NCBI GenBank assembly: GCA_021323635.1
Contig: JAJPKQ010000033.1
Location: forward strand, 1-56,233
Direction: 5' to 3'
DNA length: 56,233 bases
From: a bacterium
Lineage (GTDB): Bacteria; Actinomycetota; Thermoleophilia; Solirubrobacterales; Solirubrobacteraceae
In this document: piece by piece, positions 51,370 to 56,233 of the stretch
Numbering within the stretch: the first letter of the stretch is position 1
Layout: every line of letters starts with the position of its first letter
The notes under the pieces: generated by a model
Told to the model about the DNA's origin: nothing
What the model saw: the letters and a program-made list of their open reading frames with translations, nothing else
Database searches by the model: none
Translations under genes and position numbers: made by a program

Positions 51370-51448
51370 GCAGAGGGCGCCGCCGTCGATTACGGGGCTG
51401 CGGTGATCGCTGCGGGCCGACATCGGCTGCGGTTGTCAGAATCGCCCT

Positions 51449-52690
51449 ATGGTCTATCTACTGGGCGCGCTGCTGCTGGTGGCGCTGGTCGCGATCGCGC
51501 TGCTGGCGCGGCGACTGCTGGCGGCGGGAGAGCGCCCGAGCGCGCTTGACCCCGGCGAGCGCGAGCAGCTGGCGCAGTTGATGCGCGCAGAGGTGCTGCG
51601 CCTCCAGGAGGAGGTGCAGAGCGCGGGAGTGCAGCAGCTTGTCGTCCAGAACAAGTCGCTGCTCGCGCAGGAGACCGCGCGCGGCGAAGAGCAGCTGAAG
51701 GCGCGCCAGCAGGAGATCGACCGCACCCTCGGCGAGGTGCGACGCGAGCTTGAGGGGCTGCGCGAGTTTGTGCTCACGGTCGATAAGCAGCGCGGGCAGT
51801 CGATCGTCGAGCTGGCAACTGTCACGCGCGAGAGCGGCCGCCAGACCGAGCTGCTGCGCCAGGAAACCAAGCGCTTGAACGAGGTGCTCTCCGGCGCCCA
51901 GAGCCGCGGGCAGTGGGGCGAGCGCATGGCCGAGGACGTGCTGCGCCTGGCGGGGATGATCGAGGGGGTGCAGTATGAAAAGCAGCGAGCGCTCGGCGAT
52001 GGGGCGCGCCCGGACTTCACCTTCCTGATCGAGGGCAAGCGGCTGAACATGGATGTGAAGACGCCTATGGCCCACTACCAGCGCTACCTTTCGGCTGCCA
52101 GCGACGCCGAGCGCGCCGCCGAGGCGCGCGCCTTTCGCGCCGATGTGCGTGCGCGCATCTCCGAGGTGCGCGGCCGCGACTACATCGACCCGGAGGCCGG
52201 CACCCTCGACTACGTCCTCGTCTTCATCCCCAACGAGCAGGTCTACGCGTTCCTGCACGAGAACGACCCCGATCTGATCGATGAGGCGCTCGCGCAGCGC
52301 GTCGTGCTCTGCTCGCCGCTGACGCTCTTTGCGGTGCTTGCGGTGATCCGACAGGCGGCTGAGAACTTCCGCTTTGCCAAGCGCACCGACGAGGTGCTGC
52401 GGGCGCTCGGTGCCTTTGGCGCCGAGTGGCGGAAGTTCAAGGATCAGATGGGCAAGCTCGAGCGCGCCCTGGAGAGCGCGCGGCGCGCCTACGACGCGCT
52501 GGCGGGCACGCGCACCAGGCAGCTCGATCGGCGACTGGAGCGAATCGGCGAGCTGGGCGCAGAGCCGGGGCTGCCGGCCGGCTCGCCGCTGCAGGCGCTG
52601 GCCAGCGCGATCGATCAGGAGGCCGGTGATCCGCAGGCGGGAGAGGGGGGCTCAGATGCCCATCGGCCGCCCGCGCAGGCCGATGGCTGA
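51449..52690 (+). CDS. rmuC: DNA recombination protein RmuC
   Basis: 413 residues: one N-terminal membrane segment (MVYLLGALLLVALVAIALL), a coiled coil (about 40-140), and a nuclease-like domain with GAQSRGQWGERMAEDVLRLAGMIEGVQYEKQ, RPDFTFLIEGKRLNMDVKTPMAHYQRYL and FIPNEQVYAFLHENDPDLIDEAL. RmuC limits inversions at repeats in E. coli; a direct biochemical function is not settled. Divergent from the Sco1-TlpA gene, 94 nt between them. Its 3' end overlaps the DUF167 gene by 35 nt. Confidence 0.9.
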   Translation: MVYLLGALLLVALVAIALLARRLLAAGERPSALDPGEREQLAQLMRAEVLRLQEEVQSAGVQQLVVQNKSLLAQETARGEEQLKARQQEIDRTLGEVRRELEGLREFVLTVDKQRGQSIVELATVTRESGRQTELLRQETKRLNEVLSGAQSRGQWGERMAEDVLRLAGMIEGVQYEKQRALGDGARPDFTFLIEGKRLNMDVKTPMAHYQRYLSAASDAERAAEARAFRADVRARISEVRGRDYIDPEAGTLDYVLVFIPNEQVYAFLHENDPDLIDEALAQRVVLCSPLTLFAVLAVIRQAAENFRFAKRTDEVLRALGAFGAEWRKFKDQMGKLERALESARRAYDALAGTRTRQLDRRLERIGELGAEPGLPAGSPLQALASAIDQEAGDPQAGEGGSDAHRPPAQADG

Positions 52691-52970
52691 GGGCCTTCCC
52701 GAGCACGAGCTCGCGGTGCGCGCGATCGCCGGCGCCAGCGCCAACACGATCGCAGGCGAGCGCGGCGGCGCGCTGGTCGTGCGCGTGAGCGCGCCGCCGG
52801 AGCGCGGCAGGGCCAACGTGGCGATCTGCAGGCTGCTTGCCGATCGCCTCGGGCTTGCCGCGAGCGCGGTCTGGGTCGTGCGCGGGCAGGCAAGCACGCG
52901 CAAGGTCGTGCGCGTGCGCGGCATCGCCGCACCCGCGCTCGAAGAGCAGCTTGGCGTCCGCGTGCGCTGA
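52656..52970 (+). CDS. DUF167 (YggU-like) protein
   Basis: 104 residues. ERGRANVAICRLLADRLGLAASAVWVVRGQASTRKVVRVRG is the family signature, with the typical lysine/arginine turn. Function unknown. ATG 52656 is preferred because GGAGAGGGGGG precedes it; ATG 52683 is an alternative giving 95 residues. It overlaps the end of rmuC. Confidence 0.85.
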   Translation: MPIGRPRRPMAEGLPEHELAVRAIAGASANTIAGERGGALVVRVSAPPERGRANVAICRLLADRLGLAASAVWVVRGQASTRKVVRVRGIAAPALEEQLGVRVR

Positions 52971-53033
52971 GCGCACCGAGCATGGCGCGAGGCGGGGGCT
53001 ACCGCTGGCGCAGGCGCCGTCCGCGCCCGCGCA

Positions 53034-53039
53034 TAGGCT
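53034..53039 (+). promoter_or_regulatory. -10 TAGGCT for the adenine methylase gene
   Basis: TAGGCT ends 6 nt before GTG 53046, leaderless form. Confidence 0.5.
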
Positions 53040-53045
53040 GCGGCC

Positions 53046-54125
53046 GTGATCAAGTACATCGGCTCCAAGCGGGCGCTGGCGCCCGCGATTGTGGCGCTGG
53101 CAAGGGCGCTGCCGGTGAGCAGCGCATGCGATCTCTTTGCGGGCACGACGCGGATCGGTCAGGCGCTGCGCAGCGCCGGCCTGCGCGTGTGGTCGAACGA
53201 CACCGCAACCTACAGCGAGGTCTTCGGTCGCGCCTATATCGAAGCCGACGAGCGCATCGATCGAGCGCGCATGGGCGCTTTGCTGGGGCGGCTAGAGGCG
53301 CTGCCCGGACGCCACGGCTACTTCACCGAGACCTTCTGCGAGCGCGCCCGCTACCTGCAGCCGCACAACGGCATGCGGGTCGATGCGATCCGCGAGGCGA
53401 TCGAGCGGCTCTCGCTCTCTGGCATCGAGCGCGCGCTGCTGCTGACAAGCCTGATCGAGGCCGCCGATCGCGTCGACTCCACCTGTGGGCTGCAGATGGC
53501 ATATGTCAAGCGATGGTCGCAGCGCTCCTACGGCGATCTACGGCTGCGCCTGCCGGCGGCGGTGCAAGGTCCGCCCGGCATCGTCACGCGGGCGGACGCC
53601 AACGCGCTGGCGGGGGAGCTCGGTGAGATCGACTGCGTCTACATCGACCCCCCCTACAACCAGCACTCCTACTTCTCCAACTATCACCTCTGGGAGACGC
53701 TCGTGCGCTGGGATCGCCCCGAGCACTACGGCGTGGCCTGCAAGCGGATCGACTGCCGGAAGGTCAAGTCCCCCTACAACAGCCGCCGGCGCGCCTGGGC
53801 TGCGCTGGGCGACCTGATCGCGCGCCTGCCAACCCCATGGCTCATCCTCTCCTTCAGCGACGAGGGCTTTCATCGGCCTGAGGACCTGCGTGCGCTCCTT
53901 GCCGAGCGCGGGCACCTCGCGGCGATCGCGGTTGACAACAGACGCTACGTCGGCGCGCAGATCGGCATCCACGACCGGCGCGGCCGCAGGGTCGGGGCCG
54001 TCTCGCACCTGCGCAACCGCGAGCTGCTGTTCATCGTCGGCCCGAGGCGCAGCCTGGTCGAGCGTGCCGCCGCAGCGGCCGCGCGCGCTCTGGCCCCTGC
54101 TCGGCTCGCGGTGGCGGGAGGATGA
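53046..54125 (+). CDS. D12-class DNA adenine methylase, apparently orphan
   Basis: 359 residues. N-terminal IKYIGSKRALAPAIV and SAM-binding ACDLFAGTTRIGQALR mark the Dam/D12 class; the catalytic DPPYN is at 201-205. It would make N6-methyladenine in a specific site. No restriction endonuclease is adjacent, though the opposite-strand VapBC and the Uma2 protein are nearby. GTG start fixed by the hexamer. The C-terminal 25 residues are Ala-rich. Confidence 0.82.
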   Translation: MIKYIGSKRALAPAIVALARALPVSSACDLFAGTTRIGQALRSAGLRVWSNDTATYSEVFGRAYIEADERIDRARMGALLGRLEALPGRHGYFTETFCERARYLQPHNGMRVDAIREAIERLSLSGIERALLLTSLIEAADRVDSTCGLQMAYVKRWSQRSYGDLRLRLPAAVQGPPGIVTRADANALAGELGEIDCVYIDPPYNQHSYFSNYHLWETLVRWDRPEHYGVACKRIDCRKVKSPYNSRRRAWAALGDLIARLPTPWLILSFSDEGFHRPEDLRALLAERGHLAAIAVDNRRYVGAQIGIHDRRGRRVGAVSHLRNRELLFIVGPRRSLVERAAAAAARALAPARLAVAGG

Positions 54126-54207
54126 GCTACGCGACCTGCACAGCAATGGCGCGCTCGGTCGCCAGGCGGCCCGGATCAGCAAGATGGTCAGGTTTGCAGC
54201 GCGTCAG

Positions 54208-54621
54208 CTAGCGCCCCGGCGAGACCGTGCGCATGCCGGCAAGTCGCGCCGCCGCGCATTGGCGCTCGTCGTAGCTGACGAATGCGTCGATCGGGGAGAG
54301 CTCGATCGCCGCGGCGAGGTGGATCGCGTCCAAAGCCCGCAGCGCCGGCTCGTCGAGGGCTCCGGCGGCGATCAGCAGCGCGCGGTCGAGAGGCAGCAGC
54401 GCGACTGCGCCGAGGACCGCCTCGGCTTGACCGAGGAGCTTAGGGGCGGGCAGCGCCGGATCCTCGGCCGCGGCGCGAATGATCGCGCGCGGCACCTCGG
54501 TGAGCGCGAGCTCGCTTGAGAGCAGGTCGGCGTGCGCGAGGAAGCTAAGCAGCGCGCCGGTCTCCGGCTCGGCGCGCACGAGCTTGACCAGCGCGGACGC
54601 GTCGAGATAGAGCAGAGCCAC
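54208..54621 (-). CDS. VapC-type PIN-domain toxin
   Basis: 137 residues. PIN-domain acids: Asp7 in YLDASALVKL, Glu in ALTEVPRA, Asp in RALDAIHLAAAI and FVSYDERQCAAA. This is the RNase toxin of a type II pair. GTG at 54621 starts 2 nt after the antitoxin stop. An 82-nt stretch separates its end from the methylase end; nothing else seen there. Confidence 0.85.
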   Translation of the reverse strand: MALLYLDASALVKLVRAEPETGALLSFLAHADLLSSELALTEVPRAIIRAAAEDPALPAPKLLGQAEAVLGAVALLPLDRALLIAAGALDEPALRALDAIHLAAAIELSPIDAFVSYDERQCAAARLAGMRTVSPGR

Positions 54622-54623
54622 CC

Positions 54624-54893
54624 TCAGCGCTCGCCGCGGATCTCATCGAGCGCGCGACTGAGCGCTCTCAGATCGCCCGCAAGCTGCAGCGGCTCAGGCA
54701 GGACGCGACGCGACGGGCGCGCGAGGCGCCCTTCGGCAATCAGCCGGTCGAGCGCCTCGCCGGTGCTGGGCGGCGGGCCGAGCTCGGCGACCGGCCTGTT
54801 GCGATCGGTCACGAGCAGCCGCTCGCCGGCGGCTGCGCGACGGAGATACCGGCTCAGGTTCTGGCGGAGATCGGCGACGCCCACGCTGCTCAT
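54624..54893 (-). CDS. VapB/Phd-type antitoxin
   Basis: 89 residues from ATG 54893. MSSVGVADLRQNLSRYLRRAAAGERLLVTDRNRPVAELGPP is a Phd/YefM-like DNA-binding N-terminus; the C-terminal half (EPLQLAGDLRALSRALDEIRGER) would bind the toxin. ATG 54893 rather than 54899 is supported by TACTTT 7 nt upstream and by the ATGA overlap with the XRE gene stop. Confidence 0.8.
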   Translation of the reverse strand: MSSVGVADLRQNLSRYLRRAAAGERLLVTDRNRPVAELGPPPSTGEALDRLIAEGRLARPSRRVLPEPLQLAGDLRALSRALDEIRGER

Positions 54894-55315
54894 GTACATG
54901 AAAGTAGCACTTCGTGCGGCGGCCGGCCGGCTGCCGCTGATCCTGCTCGCGGGATAGCCAGCTCGAGTCGTTCGCTGAGCGACGATGGTCCTCCCGCAGC
55001 GCTGATCGGCTGCCGCGCTCGGTAGCGCCGTCGCCTCCAGCGCTGCTCGCGCTCGGGCGCTGCGATCGGCAGGGGGGCCGATTCCGGGATTGCGGCATCG
55101 AGCCCTTCGAGCAGCGCGAGCGTTCGTAGGACCTTCACCAGCGACGTTGTCTGCGCCGATCTCCCGCTCTCCAGACGCTGGACTGTGGCCCGGCCGGCGC
55201 CGGCCTCGCGCGCCAGGTCACTCTGCGTCCAGTTGCGCTCGGGACGGTGGCGGGCGAGGCGAAGGTCGAGCTCGCTGAGCATCGCAGCATCGGCATGGAG
55301 GTCGGTCAAGCGCAT
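54890..55315 (-). CDS. XRE-family regulator, HipB-like
   Basis: 141 residues. HTH in NWTQSDLAREAGAGRATVQRLESGRSAQTTSLVKVLRTLALLEGLDAAIPES (about 28-80) resembles HipB-type antitoxin regulators normally paired with hipA; no hipA is here. The C-terminal 55 residues are basic and Ser/Ala-rich. Its TGA stop overlaps the vapB ATG (ATGA), so XRE, vapB and vapC form one tightly packed unit. It probably controls the operon through the dyads upstream. Confidence 0.75.
   Translation of the reverse strand: MRLTDLHADAAMLSELDLRLARHRPERNWTQSDLAREAGAGRATVQRLESGRSAQTTSLVKVLRTLALLEGLDAAIPESAPLPIAAPEREQRWRRRRYRARQPISAAGGPSSLSERLELAIPRAGSAAAGRPPHEVLLSCT
54901..54906 (-). promoter_or_regulatory. -10 TACTTT for vapB, inside the XRE gene
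   Basis: TACTTT on the minus strand ends 7 nt before ATG 54893. It lets vapBC be transcribed without the XRE gene. Confidence 0.45.
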
Positions 55316-55321
55316 CAGATT

Positions 55322-55357
55322 TGATGTGTTATCGACAATTATGGGAGTTACGCATCA
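55322..55357. repeat. Inverted repeat TGATGTGT / ACGCATCA upstream of the XRE gene
   Basis: TGATGTGT (55322-55329) and ACGCATCA (55350-55357) are complementary at 7 of 8 positions and lie just upstream of the XRE ATG. The stretch is AT-richer than the rest of the window. A plausible operator. Confidence 0.45.
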
Positions 55358-55435
55358 CGTGTGAGGCAAACGGTAGGACATCCAAGCGATATGAAACATC
55401 AACTTTTATGCGCCATTGGCGTGATCAGCTGCGCA

Positions 55436-55451
55436 GCATCAGTAATGATGC
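55436..55451. repeat. Perfect dyad GCATCA-GTAA-TGATGC
   Basis: A 6-bp arm dyad with a 4-nt centre, sharing the GCATCA half-site with the repeat near the XRE start. Confidence 0.5.
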
Positions 55452-55457
55452 ATAAAA

Positions 55458-55471
55458 ATGCGTATACGCAT
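55458..55471. repeat. Perfect 14-bp palindrome ATGCGTATACGCAT
   Basis: Palindrome lying 6 nt after the previous dyad and carrying the same GCAT/ATGC core. The three dyads fall within 150 nt. The 268-nt stretch 55316-55583 has no convincing gene. Confidence 0.55.
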
Positions 55472-55583
55472 CGACCGCTGCGCCTCGCACGGCGCGGGGC
55501 GAGGAATCGGGGATTCGCGAATGAACTGCGCGCGCACCATGATCGCCTCAGCCACAGCGATCAAGCAAAGCGCCCCGGTGCCC

Positions 55584-56072
55584 TCACGCAGCCAATCGGA
55601 GGAGGGTCGATCGAGATGCGCGGCCGCCGGCAGCCGCGGCGGCCGGCGGGCGTGTGGCAGCTCGCCCGATGAGCCAGACGGTCGCGCCCAGCAGCGCCAG
55701 CGCTGCCGCGAGGAAGATGCCGGTCTCCAGTCCCTGCAGAGGCCAGTAGTGGCTCGATGGCTGGTATACGACAAGAAGCTGCAGCTGGCGCGCGAGCGCA
55801 TTCGTACAAGAGGGGAAGGCGGCGCCCGCGAGCCCACCAGGGACCTTGGCGGCGCCGGCTCCGGTGTATCGCGGCAATCCCTCTGCAAGCGTTGGGCATG
55901 CGCGGAGGAGCAGCTCGTGCAGCTGCGCGTTGCTGACGGCTCGGCCGGCGCGATCGACGACAGGGGATGAGAGCACCCAGGCGTTGGCCAGCGCCCGATC
56001 GCCGGTGGAGGCTCCGATAGTAGCGTCCACGCACGTGGTGTACGGCCCGACTCTCGCGGAGCGGCCCGGCAC
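55584..56072 (-). CDS. Hypothetical membrane protein, possibly N-terminally incomplete
   Basis: 162 residues from GTG 56072. WVLSSPVVDRAGRAVSNAQLHELLLRACPTL leads to LLVVYQPSSHYWPLQGLETGIFLAAALALLGATVWLIGR, a soluble outer domain followed by one membrane segment near residue 125. The YQP..hYWPLQ..E pattern before the helix is common in actinobacterial proteins of unknown function. The N-terminus lacks the expected first helix, and a TGA lies just upstream, so a frameshift or truncation is possible. Confidence 0.5.
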   Translation of the reverse strand: MPGRSARVGPYTTCVDATIGASTGDRALANAWVLSSPVVDRAGRAVSNAQLHELLLRACPTLAEGLPRYTGAGAAKVPGGLAGAAFPSCTNALARQLQLLVVYQPSSHYWPLQGLETGIFLAAALALLGATVWLIGRAATRPPAAAAAGGRASRSTLLRLAA

Positions 56073-56155
56073 GTAGCGCGGCCATCGCGGGATCCTTCGT
56101 AGATCAAGTCAAACGAGACGAAGTAGATGACCACTCTTGGCCGGCACCCCACAGC

Positions 56156-56233
56156 ATGAACCTTTCCGAGCTCGTGAGTGCTCAAGCGCCAACAAGTGCA
56201 CCCCAACACCTTGCGCTCGCTGCTGAAGACTCA
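56156..56233 (+). CDS. Possible start of a gene running off the window
   Basis: ATG 56156 opens a frame, MNLSELVSAQAPTSAP, still open at the last base (26 codons). No promoter hexamer or strong ribosome site is visible. Too short to identify; may be chance. The stretch 56073-56155 holds nothing I recognise. Confidence 0.2.
   Translation, partial: MNLSELVSAQAPTSAPQHLALAAEDS

Noticed and set aside
55361-55672. A 103-codon plus-strand frame near the right edge
   Set aside because: It crosses the dyad cluster and lies opposite the likely membrane protein; no domain-like sequence, so probably chance.
55439-56209. A 256-codon minus-strand frame at the right edge
   Set aside because: It reads a different frame from the 162-residue membrane protein, and its sequence lacks any domain character.
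1-56233. tRNA, rRNA, CRISPR or insertion sequences
   Set aside because: No T-arm consensus, no spaced direct repeats and no transposase signatures were found by eye; a tRNA could still be missed without a covariance search.

Overview
This window is a GC-rich, gene-dense bacterial chromosome segment. The organism is most likely a deep-branching actinobacterium of the Thermoleophilia/Solirubrobacterales type. That placement is an inference from very high GC, the order coaD - coiled-coil protein - DUF177 - rpmF, a WhiG-family sigma factor paired with an EF-G2-type protein, and a hopanoid cluster. No rRNA, tRNA, CRISPR array, transposase or prophage was recognised.

Layout. 1-6509: end of ribBA, ribH, rpmB, a DAK2/FakA-like protein, recG, rsmD, coaD. 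6510-11715: a DivIVA/F0-b-like coiled-coil protein, an acyl-CoA ligase, DUF177, rpmF, plsX, acpP and rnc, joining ribosome and lipid genes. 11723-17857: smc, rpsP, khpA, trmD, rplS, lepB, rnhB; the rimM gene often found before trmD is not here. 17869-23622: a frameshifted yraN, thiD, two unknown proteins, ilvD, a hydrolase and an XerC/D recombinase. 23759-31726: WhiG-like sigma factor, EF-G2, small unknown proteins, an RNase HI-like protein, RodA/FtsW, an EAL protein, a zinc dehydrogenase. 31737-43528: two GT-C type glycosyltransferases around a membrane-anchored protein, then squalene-hopene cyclase, an HpnC-HpnD fusion, HpnE, HpnG-like, HpnH and an opposing flippase-like protein. 43536-47169 (minus): thrC and leuS. 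47317-54125: a LexA-type operator before a small coiled-coil gene, a Uma2-like protein, an SLH-NlpC/P60 hydrolase, a Sco1-TlpA fusion, rmuC, DUF167, a D12-class adenine methylase. 54208-56233: an XRE-VapB-VapC overlapping operon, an AT-richer stretch packed with dyads, and poorly resolved genes at the edge.

How the genes work together. HpnC/D/E would make squalene from farnesyl diphosphate, SHC cyclises it, and HpnH/HpnG would add and process the adenosyl side chain, giving a compact route to C35 hopanoids. PlsX, AcpP and the acyl-CoA ligase supply phospholipid synthesis. RNase III, RecG, RsmD, TrmD and the ribosomal proteins form the housekeeping core.

The most striking pattern is regulatory. 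About seventeen genes have a TAnnnT -10-like hexamer ending 6 to 13 nt before the start codon, which is the signature of leaderless transcription. In six of them the first three bases of that hexamer are the stop codon of the gene upstream. Other points worth checking are an SMC of only 931 residues with no recognisable hinge, a perfect SOS box before an unknown gene, the HpnC-HpnD fusion, a LeuRS with an eroded editing domain, and an inverted-repeat cluster upstream of the XRE-VapBC operon.
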